In this document: positions 37,773 through 48,984 of the stretch, piece by piece
Layout: the number at the start of each line of letters is the position of its first letter
Position numbering within the stretch: position 1 is the first letter of the stretch
Assembly: GCA_021234535.1 (NCBI GenBank)
Contig: CM037840.1
Span: 17,191,415 to 17,255,414 of the forward strand
Length of the DNA: 64,000 bases
Source of the DNA: Stichopus chloronotus
Taxonomy: Eukaryota > Echinodermata > Holothuroidea > Aspidochirotida > Stichopodidae
Direction of reading: 5' to 3'
Translations under genes and position numbers: made by a program
Notes under the pieces: model-generated
The model's database searches: none
The model's input: only the letters and a program-made list of their open reading frames with translations
What the model was told of the DNA's origin: nothing

Positions 37773-39428
37773 TGTAAGGGGTACACGCCCCGGGGTCCTA
37801 TGAGACCTTAAAGTACCGATGGCTAAACTTGGGGGCCTCCTTACTGATGTTAAATATTGGGGGTTGTTGGCCAAGCCTACTGGGTATCAGGCCAGTAGCT
37901 GTGAGGCAAGGTACAAATTATTCAGCTACTGAGGGCCTCATTACTACGTTCGACGGTCTGAGGGGACTTGAGCCAACTCTTACTTGCAACATAGCTGAGT
38001 GCCTATAATTAAACACAACAATTGTCTCTCATCATAGATCCTAAGGGACGACATTTAAGTCTCGGCACGGTTGTCCTACTTCCTTATCTATATCCTCGGC
38101 AAACAAACACAAAGACAAATACAGGCGCATAGATACTGTGTCGGTAATTACGCCTTTCTCGTATGAGACTGACACACAGAACTATCTCGGGCTATTCGCA
38201 GGTGACGGTTTGTCTCCGAAGAACTAAAGCGATTCTCTATCCTAGTTTCTGCTGCAACCAATACTAGAGACATCAAAACACAATATGACACAACTGTCTA
38301 TGATTTGAACCTCCCAGTTTATTAAAACCCAATTACTAAAAAAGGAATAAAAGGAAATAAAATGACTTAAAGAATACTTTCAACACTTTACACGATGTAC
38401 AGAAAACCCAGATTTGGTGTACCCCTGCTTTGTGTCTGCTCACACCTAGCTTTCACGACGCATGACAGAAAATGTAAACTCTTAACCTCTGACCCACTGA
38501 GGTCATACTTTAAACAACATCAACACACCAGGCTAACACTAGCCAGCACACAGTAATAACACAAATGGCCATATCACGCCTAAGTTAACAACACACACTT
38601 TAGGGAAACTACACATCGTTAGCCTAACACTAGGCCTCACAGTACACACAACAGTCAATACACACTTGGGAGCCTAACTTTCAGAATATTACATCGAAAC
38701 ATTATGCCTTACTTCACGTAAGTCACATAACTCTTAAGCATGCAGTAATAAATACATTAACATAAACATTTAGTTTCATGGCAATACGAACTGAATTATG
38801 AACATATGAAATAACATTAAATAGCCTACGGATCCATCGCGGACGCGACGCGGTAAGGTACCTGTTTCAACTGTAGTGTTACTTGTTAGTAGAGTTGACT
38901 TCTAGCTTCTCGGTAGTAATCATCGCTAATGTTCAGCTCGAAAGTAGTATAAGTGCAGTCATCATTACACGGGGTTAATATAGTCTGTTCCTCACATCAG
39001 GCTTCCCTGAAGATTTCGACCTGCAAGATGGCGGCCACACGCAATACACAGTCACCTGTACACATTGGTTACGATGTACAGTAAGGAACATTCTGGAACC
39101 TCACAGGTGGTCTGGCGGCTGTAAAATGGATTCTGACAGTATCGGAGCAATTACATGACTTCTGAAGACAGTTCCAGGAGCAATAAGAATACGGGATGAC
39201 GACGAATTAGCAACAAAACGCCGGAGTCAAGGAGGCGACATCTGCACAAGCCAAGTGCTCCTCCAAGACTGATGCGAGTGACTCAGAGGGGTTTCTGCAT
39301 CTCCAATGGAGGACTCTTCCGGTGTTGGGTTTCTTGGCTTAACTTCCAAAGAACAAAGGAACTTTCTTAAACTTTTAAAATGAGGGCAGCATACTCTCAG
39401 TTTCGCAAAACTGGTATCCCTACATTTG
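37773..39428. repeat. Long dispersed repeat, copy 2 (without the MITEs)
   Basis: This is the paralogue of 27713-29949. Around 38600-38625 it reads straight through where copy 1 carries M2 and M3, so it is the empty-site version. It abuts the LINE fragment starting about 39430. Confidence 0.75.
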
Positions 39429-39429
39429 T

Positions 39430-40272
39430 TTTATTGAATCGTGAAAACAAACCCTCCTTCTTAATGGGAGATTTTAACTGTAATCTATTAAATCCATTCG
39501 ACCACATTTGCAAACAATTTACTAGTCTTATTCATTCATACTCCTTTCGTACACTACATAGTTTACCTACTAGTGTAACAGCCAACTCGGCAATGCTTCT
39601 AGATGTTATCGTCACAAGTTATGATATTTCATCAATTCAAGGATAATCTTGGACAATATCTCAGACCATTTTCCTATTTTCACTCTTGCTAATTTAAATA
39701 TTCTTAAGTCTAGTAACCCTTCTACTGCTTACAAGAGGAATATTAACCCTTCAACCCTCGAATTGTTTTACACAGCAATTCAGAAAGAATATTGGATAGA
39801 TGTTTTCAACTTGACTGATGTAATTTTAGCTTTTGATAGGTTTAATACAATTTTTAATCATCACCTAAATACATGTCTGCCCTACCTGGCTCATACTAAG
39901 AAATATAACCGTCATGATGGTAATGACTGGACGACACCAGCTATACTCAACTCCTGCATGTCATAAGAAAACCATTTAGATAAGAAATATCCCTGTAGTT
40001 GATCAATGAATAATTTAAATGATTATAAACGTTTTCGTAATCGTCTTAATTCTGTTATTAGACACGCTAAGAAATCATACTATGCTAACTTATTTAATAA
40101 TGTTCATGACACTGAAAGCACTTGGCGTTCAATCAACTTGTTGTTACAAGGTAGAGGGGTTAATCACACTCCTGAACATATTAAGCATCAGAGAGTGGTT
40201 GTCTCCTTTCCAGTGGATATTAGTAATATTTTTAACGACTATTTTATAGGTATTGGGGCAGCTACTGAGAAA
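39430..40272 (+). pseudogene. L2/CR1-like LINE fragment: endonuclease and linker
   Basis: It is translated in pieces. FLMGDFNCNLL (39450-39490) is the DNA-binding/catalytic GDFN motif of the apurinic-type endonuclease, and ISDHFPIFTLANL (39652-39690) is its SDH motif. The linker with YKRFRNRLNSVIRHAKKSYY (40020-40085) that precedes the reverse transcriptase follows. Stops at about 39644 and 39964 break the frame. The reverse transcriptase itself is missing because a HINE-like element begins at 40273. The 5' part of the endonuclease is also absent. Confidence 0.85.
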
Positions 40273-41457
40273 CAGAAAGCCAAAAGGCTTTGCAATTCCT
40301 TACGACACACCAAGTATGACATCAGTCACAGTTACCCTTCTGGAGATATTGTGTTTACAAGGTTTTTAGTTTAACCTCTGGTAACCTCAAATGACCTTTG
40401 ACCTCAACCAAATGCAATAGGGACCTTCTGCTCATTATTACCAATCCACACACATAGTATCACATCAGTCATGATTACCCTTTTGGAGATACTGTGTTTA
40501 CAAGGTTTTGACCTCTGGTGACCTCAAATGACATTTGACCTTGACCTAAAACAGAAAAGATCTCTACTCAATATGACCAACCCACCCATCAAGTATGACA
40601 TCAGTCATGTTTACCCTTCTGGAGATATTGTGTTTACAAGGGTTTTACAGTTTGACCTCTGATGAAGTCAAAGGACCTTTCACCTCGACCAAAACCAATA
40701 GAAATCAACTACTCAATATGACCAACCCACACACCAAGCATGACATCAGTCACAGTTACCCTTCTGCAAATATCATGTTTACAAGGTTTTTACATTTTGG
40801 CCTCTGGTGACCTCAAATGACCTTGACCTCAACCAAAAACAATAGGGATTATTTACTCAATATGACCAACCCACACACCAAGTATGACATCAGTCACAGC
40901 TACCCTTCCGGAGATATTGTGTTTACAAGGTTTTTACAGTTTGACCTCTGGTGACCTCAAATGACCTTTGACCTCCACCACAAATGATAGGGATCATCTA
41001 CTCAATTTGACCAACCCACACACTAAGTGTGACATCAGTCACAATTACCATTCTTGAGATATTGTGTTTACAAGTTTTTCACATTTTAACCTCTGGTGAC
41101 CTCGAATGACCTTTGACCTACACCAAAAACAATAGGGTTTATCTACTCAATAAGACCAACCCACACTTTTAGTATGACATCAGTCACAGTTACCGTTCTA
41201 GAGATGTCGTGTGTACAAGGTTTTCGCATTTTGACCTCTGGTGACCTCAAATGACCTTTGACCTCAACCAAAAACTGTAGGGATCATCCACTCAATATGA
41301 CCAACCCACACACTGAGTATTAGATCAGTCATGGTTACACTTCTTGAGATATCCTGTTTACAAACAGGGCATCACACACACACACATATACACACACACA
41401 TGCACACACACACGACATAACCATCGCATAGATTCCTTCTGCCTTCGGCAAGGAATC
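40273..41457 (-). mobile_element. Complete HINE-like element E5 inside a LINE
   Basis: On the minus strand the element starts GATTCCTTGCC (41457 downward) as part of a hairpin (41431-41457). A CA/TG microsatellite (41376-41414) and about seven subfamily-A monomers follow. It ends with GCAAGGAATTGC, the hairpin AAAGCCTTTTGGCTTT and CTG at 40273. Monomers carry the AGGTCA cluster, for example minus-strand DR1 pairs near 40395, 40960, 41108 and 41250. No coding capacity. Confidence 0.75.
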
Positions 41458-42040
41458 AAAAATAGAAGAATAAAATTGAAAGTTACGTAACAGGCAAAGT
41501 TTAATTTGAAACAAACACTGCTGTCATTGTCGCTTCGGCACATTGATCCAAAATGAGAATATTAAAGCAATTCAATGATTCAACCCCAACCGTAACCCAT
41601 CTCCTTTAACTGTAAGCACTTATGATCTCTCGCATTAAAGATATTTGAATGCATTGTTTCTACCTAAAAATCAGTCTTGAAATGATTTCTGGGGCAAAAA
41701 TTAAAAACAAAAAATAACAGCTGACTTCGTTTTTACCTCTTTTAAGAATGCCTTTTTGGCCTTATTTCATGTGGGATGATTTATTGCAAGTCCCTTACAT
41801 AATAGGACGATGTTATTTCTGCCTTAAATATCACTTGAAAACAAGGAATACTATCTTAATTGAAGATACAGATCATGTTACTACGTGAATGAGGTTGCAC
41901 CCTTATGGAAAAATGGGCCTTGCGGCGACCATTTACGGTGACTTCAGGTAGATTGAGTTTCAGTTAGGACAATCTGACCCATTGCCCCATTTCTCAATTA
42001 TCATTCATGATAGGGATATTTCAGATGTTGTTTGACATTT
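41458..42040. other. Unassigned stretch
   Basis: No gene is seen. I could not recognise the continuation of the LINE interrupted at 40272. Confidence 0.4.
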
Positions 42041-42044
42041 AAAG

Positions 42045-42389
42045 GGGCACCTTTAAAGTAGAAGGAGAAAGCTTTTGCAGGATTTCACAAAATGGGCTGC
42101 AGGGCCCACATAGAACCCTGGACTACAAATTCATGTACACCCTAAAATAGATCACAAACAGAGTTTCATAATGACAAACCATCAATATTGTACAAGAGAA
42201 TCTGTAGGAGGAGAAGCATTTGCAGAATTTCATAAAATGGCGGCCGAAGGGCACACATGGGACTTTCGACCAAAATTTTTGAACCCCACAAAGGGTCCAC
42301 CACCTATGGAATATTGTGTTCTAGTTTCATGCAAATGCATGAAAGCCTGATGGAGGAGCATTTTGAACAATTGTGAACAGATAGATAGA
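42045..42389 (+). repeat. Family T2 tail, second copy
   Basis: It shares with 18.3-19.26 kb the phrases 'attgtacaagagaatctgta', 'gcagaatttcataaaatg' and the terminal 'ttttgaacaattgtgaacag'. The terminal CAGATAGAT leads straight into the microsatellite. Confidence 0.8.
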
Positions 42390-42472
42390 TGGATCGATGG
42401 ATGGATCGATGGATGGATGGATAGATGGATGGATGGATGGATAGATAGATAGATAGATAGAGAGAGAGATAG

Positions 42473-42503
<31 letters not shown>

Positions 42504-42506
42504 GAC

Positions 42507-42577
<71 letters not shown>

Positions 42578-42583
42578 CAGATA
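42379..42583 (+). repeat. (GATA)n/(GATG)n microsatellite
   Basis: About 205 bp of GATA repeats are interspersed with GATG and GATC units on the left and become nearly pure (GATA)n on the right. Confidence 0.95.
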
Positions 42584-42639
42584 TATTTTTTGAAGTCGAA
42601 AATTTCTATAACAGATTCAGAGTGAATGACTGAGTTGCA

Positions 42640-42790
42640 GTGTGTACCATCATTGTACGCGATACTCTGTCAGTGGTACCTACATGGTTTTCAGGGATTT
42701 TGGGTGTCATAGGACTTCACATAACCCTACAGACACTTGGTTGAAGGTATGAGCTTTTGCACCATTGGTGCTCTAGTTTATAGACTTGTG
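42640..42790 (-). repeat. Family T2 head, inverted
   Basis: The reverse complement matches 18335-18450 ('ctagagcaccaatggtgca', 'accttcaaccaagt', 'aaccatgtaggtaccactga'). It sits in the opposite orientation to the T2 tail on the other side of the microsatellite. Confidence 0.7.
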
Positions 42791-42895
42791 CCCAGTTTCG
42801 AGTCCTGGAATCCACAGGGCTGAGTCCGTGTCTTTGAACTTTGAGTCCAAGTTCTTGAAACTTGGGACTCAAGACCGGTCTTGAGTTCGAGCCCT
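42783..42895. repeat. GAGTC-rich cluster
   Basis: It contains repeats of cgagtcc, gagtccgtg, gactcaagacc and cttgagttcgag, resembling the clusters at 31.75 and 32.73 kb. Confidence 0.5.
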
Positions 42896-42995
42896 GTCTC
42901 ACGTCCCCCAGCACTGTAATGTGGTTTGGTAACATGTTGGTTTGAACAGTTACTAACATGTACTAAATATTCACATTTATCTTTTTATGTGTATC

Positions 42996-43372
42996 TTAAA
43001 GAGGCTCATTGAGTTGTTTTGTGAAATTCACTCAATTTTTCTAAACCGGTCAAGTTTCCTTCACATACTAATGACAAACAGTCAAACTAAAAGGATCCCA
43101 AAGTTTTACATACGTTGGAACATTAATGAGTGAGTAACCGACGATTAAATTTGGTTTTTGAAACTTTGTGACCAGACATTTTCACATTACTATATTCACA
43201 TGCACACAATCAGAGCAAATAACGGTCAAAAATTCGAAAAAAATTGACAGTCTTCATATAACTATTGGATGTGAAACTTGATTAATTATGCTAATTGTGA
43301 GTATTGTCGTGTGTTTGTATACTTCAAAATCACCGCTATCTTTACTGATATCAACTCAATGAGCCCCTTTAA
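42996..43372. mobile_element. TTAA-flanked MITE, family M5
   Basis: The 377-bp segment has left end TTAAAGAGGCTCATTGAGTT and right end (inverted) TTAAAGGGGCTCATTGAGTT, one mismatch in 20. No coding capacity. Confidence 0.85.
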
Positions 43373-43374
43373 TT

Positions 43375-45150
43375 AACATACAGTATGATAGACGTACTTT
43401 GTGCCTTGAAGTTTACAACAGTACCACAATAATTTGCTCTACTTTGTGTGATACTACTTTTCTGGACTAACATAAAGGTACTGTTTTATGTGCAGTGGCA
43501 CTGCTATTCAAGTTCTACTGTAGCTGTGATATGTATGGATATGATTTCATTATTTTTGTACTTACCTGTAGTAAACACATTGATTTGATAAGCTTAATTT
43601 GCGGGGTTGATTCATTGGTCTACAAATTCAACCGTTTAACAAAGTAGGCTGAATCACTTTACTTGTGTACTGTACAGTATGTGTACAGTATCTCTCTTAT
43701 TTGAATGTTGGGGGGGGGGTGACATAGCCCTTCAGCATGTTAAAGTTTGTACTGTAAATAGGACTAAATTCTCCAACATTAAATCATATTACTACCACAT
43801 TCCAATCCTAGTCTATGCATCTAGTTAAGACTTGCAATAAATTAAGTTGGATTGTATAGCCTACTATACAAATCTGGCAAATTCAGCCAGATTTAAGAAT
43901 AAATCCAGCCAGATGCTAGACGTGGAAAAATCCTCAAACTCAGCTGGAATCCCAGCTGGATTTGAAATCCAGAGCACTCTACTGAGTACTAAGTATTTTT
44001 CATGATGTTGTTGCTTTTAATCACTGCTGCTTGGTATAAACAAGGTGTTTTAATGCTGCAAACTATATCACTTCAACAAAAATGATATCACACATTAGTT
44101 TAGTAGAAAAAGGGATCAGGTGGGACAATTAAGTCCTCATCTAGGACCTTGGACCACTGACAGTTTCATATGTAATGAAAAAAAGCCAATATAGCATGAT
44201 AGGGGATACACTGATTCAGTTTGGTGTGACTTCTGCTTATATACTAAGAGCTACTTCTTTTTGAAGTTCAAGGAATCACTTAACTCATATTCCTAAGTTA
44301 ATCGGACTCAGTATGTTCCGACACCTGTATGTTCCAATACTCATGTAAGACTGCACCTGTCAGGGCCAGCTACGACTCTCGGCCTAGGTGTGATGCAAGT
44401 TTCACGATAAGCAGGTCTTACTTAAATTTCACCACATGGATTATAAGACTTCAGTGCTGAAATATAACAGCATGTAATAACATGAAATATTTTACTGCAC
44501 ATAGGCTAGTACCATCCATAATTTGTTAGTCTATGTGTGTGCTAATGGTTGGAGCTAAGTGCTCATTGAACTGGGATTGTGACACCTCTTTCTATAAATA
44601 CTGCTAGTGTTTACGGGATCTACGCACTAAGCAGCCACTGTAGGAATGTAAGTGTGTCGGAACATAGGGGGTGTCCGAATTTTGGGCAGTCACTCGTTTG
44701 AATATGTACTGCTATCTTTGGCACGTGGTCTAACTTAGGCCTAATTATGAAAGCATTAGCATGTTAGGAGTCACATAATGACTTCTGAGCAGTTAAATGT
44801 CAACTTTGAAAAAGGCTTGGCCAAGGCAAATGGTGATGTGTCTGCCCTAGGTCTAGCCCAGCCCTGGAAAGAGTTTTGGGCCTAACTGTCAGTAACTTGG
44901 TACAACTGTGGTCGCTCCAGACAACTAGCTATATGTGGCCTTAGGCTATGTATGAAAGAATTAACTTGAACCCAAAGATCAGGAGTCATTTCAATTACAT
45001 GTGAGGTTTAACGGCGTAGCTGCAACGTTAACGATGGAAGTAAAACTACCCACGCTAGCCAAGGTTAGGATGCCTTGCAAGGTGACTGTTTGTAACCAAA
45101 CGTGCGTTAGGTCGGCCTGACTTACTTCAACCGTTAAGCTTTTCACGTTA
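43375..45150. other. Unassigned stretch
   Basis: No recognisable gene or repeat match is seen. Imperfect self-complementary phrases with 'ccagctgga' and 'cagccaga' occur at about 43870-43975. A 10-base G run lies near 43710. Confidence 0.4.
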
Positions 45151-45153
45151 AAT

Positions 45154-45552
45154 GTGCTCGACATTGGTCATAAAAATCTTGGAAGAATGCCTGACTGTGT
45201 CAAAGTTACCAAAACTGTATACACACGTGTAACTTACTACTACTTTAGACATCCACAAATAACCAAGTTCGATATTGCTTCAGAAATCCTTCGAACGTGT
45301 TCCGAGAACGGCAGGTGTGTGAGAACGATAGGGGATGTGCGTGGATGGGTGGGTGCGCGGCCGGTGAGGAGGGGGGGGGGTAACAAGGAATATAATGAGA
45401 TCGATCATCAACAAGAAAGTCAACGGACTTTCAGTGAGTCGTTGTCAATATTCATGGCGAACGCAGGACAGCAAGTAAATACTAATTTTGCAATTCGATT
45501 GTTCGAACCATTATATCCTTCAGTTCAAGATCGCAGAGCATGCCTATACTGA
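45154..45552 (+). other. Weak candidate first-exon region / 132-codon open frame
   Basis: This frame is longer than its surroundings and includes a GC-rich core at 45300-45385 with CpGs (cgtggatgggtgggtgcgcggccgg). No domain is recognised. A smaller frame starting ATGGCGAACGCAGG at about 45454 ends at the same stop. It could be the 5' exon or promoter of an unseen gene, or chance. Confidence 0.2.
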
Positions 45553-45593
45553 GCTCTTCTGTACGGCCCATTACACTGTCCCATTAGTGCCAA

Positions 45594-45682
45594 AGAAAAA
45601 AAAATAAACCACTGTACCACAGAGCTACAGCAGTTTATTTTTTTTTCTCCGTGGTACAGAGGTTTATTTTTTTTCTTTCTAA
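45594..45682. repeat. Long A/T-tailed palindrome
   Basis: AATAAACCACTGTACCACAGAG is followed after a few bases by inverted copies of the form GTGGTACAGAGGTTTATT, each flanked by A8-9 or T8-9 runs, giving a strong hairpin. The same word recurs at 45940-45962 and 48727-48782. Confidence 0.8.
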
Positions 45683-45939
45683 TTAAAGGCTGTAATGCAT
45701 CACCCCAGACAGTTTAAATTCTCCCAACCGCCTACCTCTAGTCCCTCCCTCAGCCTGTCTTACATTCCTCCATATGTGTAATCAAAACAATGGATCCGTG
45801 TGTACGCTGTGTAATACGAGCTGCTCTGCATCTTTCGAATTTGCTGGCAATCTAAGAGTGCTGTAACTTAGAACCAGTTGAGAATTTTCCTTTCAGGGAG
45901 GTAAAAATATAGCTTAGGGTGATGCAATACAGCCTTTAA
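45683..45939. mobile_element. TTAA-flanked MITE, family M3, copy 2 (complete)
   Basis: The 257-bp segment has left end TTAAAGGCTGTAATGCATCA and right end (inverted) TTAAAGGCTGTATTGCATCA, one mismatch in 20. It is inserted in the A/T-tailed palindrome, whose sequence resumes at 45939 with aaaccactgtaccacagagg. Confidence 0.9.
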
Positions 45940-45996
45940 ACCACTGTACCACAGAGGAAAAAATGCCGTGGGTGCCGTAACTGATGGAAAGTTAAC

Positions 45997-46477
45997 CAGA
46001 AAGCCAAAAGGCTTTGTGATTCCTTGCTACATGGTTTTACACTTTGACCTCTGGTGACCTCAAATGATCTTTGACCGTCACCAAAAACAATAGGGATAAT
46101 CTACTCAATATGACCAACCCACACATCAAGTATGACATCAGTCACAATTACCCTTCTGGAGATACTGTATTGTGTTTACAAGGTTTTTACAGTTTGACCT
46201 CTGGTGACCTCGAATGACCTTTGACCTCCACCAAAACAATAGGGATCATCTACTCAAATATGACCAACCCACACTTCAAGTATGACATCAGTCACAGTTA
46301 CCATTCTTGAAATATTGTGTTTACAAGGTTTTCACATTTTGACCTTTGGTAAACTCAAATGACCTTTGACCTCCACCAAAAACAATAGGGATCATCTACT
46401 CACTATGGCAAATCCACACACCCAAGTATGAGTTCATTCATGGTCACCCTTCTTGAGTTGTGTTTACAAGCAGGGCG

Positions 46478-46513
<36 letters not shown>

Positions 46514-46591
46514 ACACACACACCCTCGGACACCTTCACACCCACACTACATCACCAAAGCATAGATTCCTTCTGCCTTCGGCAAGGAATT
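45997..46591 (-). mobile_element. HINE-like element E6a
   Basis: Short complete element. On the minus strand it runs from the GATTCC-type hairpin (about 46565-46591, last base changed) through a CA/TG microsatellite (46481-46522) and about three monomers to the AAAGCCTTTTGGCTTT hairpin and CTGG at 45997. Confidence 0.75.
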
Positions 46592-46594
46592 AAA

Positions 46595-46724
46595 CAGAAA
46601 GTCAAATGACTTAGTGATTCCTTGCCAATATCTCATATTTTCACACACACACACACAATCACATACCAACAAAAGCAACTCAGTGGAGAAGGGAAGGGCA
46701 CATGTCAAAATGAAAAACACCAAA
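46595..46724 (-). mobile_element. HINE-like remnant E6b (3' terminus only)
   Basis: A variant terminal hairpin (CAGAAAGTCAAATGACTTAG) plus GATTCCTTGCC is followed by a short CA run and unrelated sequence. No tandem monomers are kept. Confidence 0.55.
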
Positions 46725-46726
46725 AA

Positions 46727-48062
46727 GCCAAAAGGCTTTGTGAATCCTTGCGACATGGTTATATTATAACAAACATGAATTATCCACATGACAAGTATGA
46801 GATCAAATGCAGTTATTGTTCTTGACACACCACATTAATAAGCCTTTAACTCAAAATGACCTTTATTTTGGTGACCTCAAATGACATTTGATGTCCACCA
46901 AAAGCATGGGGATCACCTACCCAGTATGCCCAACCCACACATCAAGTATGACATCAGTCAACATTACCCTTCTGGAGTTAATGTATTAGCAAGGTTTGAC
47001 CTCAGGTGACCTCAAACGACTTTTGGCCTTCACCACAAACAAAAGGAGTCTTCTACTTAGTATATACAATCTATACATAAAGTATAACATCAGTCAAGGT
47101 TAGACTACTGGAGATATTGTTTACACATTTTTACAGTTTGACTTCTGTGACATCAAATGACCCTTGACCTCCACTAAAAACAATAGAGATCTTCTGCTCA
47201 TTATTACCAAGCCATATACCAAGTATTACATCAGTCATGGTTGCCCTTCTGGAGATATTGTGTTTACAAGGTTTTTACAGTTTGACCTCTGGTGACCTCA
47301 AATGACCTTTGCCCCTCACCAAAGATGATAAGGATCATCTAATCGGTATGACCAAGCAAAGCACTATAACTATGACATCAGTCACAGTTACTCTCTTGGA
47401 AATATTGTGTTTACAAAGTTTTCACAGTTTGACCTGTCTTGACCTCAAATGAGCTTTAACCTCCACCAAAACCTAAAGGTATCATCTACTGACCTTTGGT
47501 GACCTCAAATGACTTTTGACTTCCACCAAAATCAAATGGAGTATTCTACACATTGTATGCAATCCACACACCAAGTATGACATCAGTCACAGGTACCGTT
47601 CTGGAGATACTGTGTTTAAAGGGTTTTCACGATATTACCTCTGATGACCTCAAATGACCTTTGACCGCGACCCAAAACAAAAGGAATCACCTACTCAGTA
47701 TGTCTAACCCACATACCAGGTATGACATCAGTCACAGTTACACTTCTGGAGATGTGACTACAAGGTTTTACAGTTTGACCTGTCTTGACTTCAAATGAGC
47801 TTTGACCTCCACCAAAATCTAAAGGTATCATCTACTGAATATGACCAACCCATACACCAAGTATGACATCAGTTACAGTTACCATTCTTGAGATATCGTG
47901 TTTACATTGTTTCAATATTTTTGACGTCTGGTGACCTCAAATGACCTTTGACCTCCACCAATAACATTAGGGATCATCTACTGACTATGATCAACCTTCA
48001 CACCAAGTATAAGATTAGTCATGGTTACCCGTTTTGAGATATCGTGTTTACAAGCGAAGTGT
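46727..48062 (-). mobile_element. HINE-like element E6c (5' end missing)
   Basis: The 3' hairpin AAAGCCAAAAGGCTTT (plus-strand view, 46731-46746) and a TCCTTGCGACATGG segment are followed by about nine subfamily-A monomers with AGGTCA clusters. The left subterminal repeat is absent; the element runs out in 'tgtttacaagcgaagtgtca'. Confidence 0.7.
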
Positions 48063-48077
48063 CACTTACACACATAC

Positions 48078-48142
48078 AGAAAATCAAAAGGGAGCTGAAA
48101 ATCAAAAGGGAGCTGATAAGTACCTCAAAAGGGAGCTGAAGC
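48078..48142 (+). repeat. 18-bp direct repeat, three units
   Basis: 'aaaatcaaaagggagctga' occurs twice in tandem and 'cctcaaaagggagctga' a third time after a short spacer. Confidence 0.85.
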
Positions 48143-48415
48143 CCTCGTCCCTCTTTCTTGCCAATGTTATGATGATGGTTATAGACCTGCACCTTACAGT
48201 AATACAGTTTGCAACAAAGACCCTACATTTGATTAACTTCTTCACATTTCTTAAGTTTTTTATGTCATTTTATATCAGTACAGTTCATATGTTATAGGGC
48301 CCATATTTAGCCTATATGATCTCTCAGTGATCATCATACCATGCAAAGCGGATGTGTGAAAGGCGTTCCCGTGTTGGATAACTAGAAGGGAACCATAAAA
48401 TGGGCAATATTTGTG
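48143..48415. other. Unassigned spacer
   Basis: Nothing is recognised. Confidence 0.4.
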
Positions 48416-48417
48416 AT

Positions 48418-48715
48418 AGTTTAAATAATCTGTTACAACAGATTAAATAAACTGTTATGGCAGATTATTTAATCTGTAATAACAGATTAAATAATCTGTT
48501 ACGACAGATTATTAAACCTGTTAATTATGACAGATTATTTAATCTGTTACGACAGAGTAGGTTATCTGCCCTAACAGATTATTTAATCTGTTGTGACAGA
48601 TTATTTAACCTGCTACGTCAGATTATTTAATCTATTATGACAGATTAAATCATCTGTTACGACAGATTATGTTATGACAGATTAGTATATTTTTTTTAAA
48701 TCTGTAATGGCAGAT
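48418..48715. repeat. Palindromic minisatellite, unit about 21-22 bp
   Basis: Around thirteen units are built on AACAGATTAAATAATCTGTT and its near-identical inverse, separated by RYG or YRA. Each unit is itself an almost perfect palindrome, so the array can fold as a string of cruciforms or one long foldback. The right edge passes into 'tatttttt' and the GGTACAG repeat. Confidence 0.9.
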
Positions 48716-48726
48716 TAGTATTTTTT

Positions 48727-48782
48727 CCCTGTGGTACAGTAGTTAAATTTTTTTCTCTGTGGTACAGAGGTTTATTTTTTTT
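48727..48782. repeat. GGTACAG / T-run repeat, second locus
   Basis: Two direct copies of 'ctgtggtacag' are each followed by an AATTTTTTT or GGTTTATTTTTTTTT tract, as at 45633-45675. Confidence 0.8.
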
Positions 48783-48854
48783 TCTTTGTGTGGCACGCAT
48801 GGGCCATCGTACTTTTGACCACTGTGTGTGCTAAGCAGTTTTATGTTTCACAAT

Positions 48855-48980
48855 TCACTTCTGGTGACCTTAAACGAAATTTGACCTCCATCAAAATCAA
48901 TGGGAATGACTAACCCACAGACAACGTATGAAATTAGTCAAGATTACACTTCTTGAGATATTGTGTTAATGTTTCCACCA
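48855..48980 (-). repeat. HINE-family monomer fragment E7
   Basis: One diverged monomer ('ctggtgaccttaaacgaaat', 'gacctccatcaaaatcaat', 'cttcttgagatattgtgtt'). Confidence 0.6.
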
Positions 48981-48984
48981 TGGA

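Noticed and set aside
48418..48715. CRISPR-like regular repeats
   Set aside because: There are no unique spacers. The units are contiguous palindromes in a eukaryotic setting.
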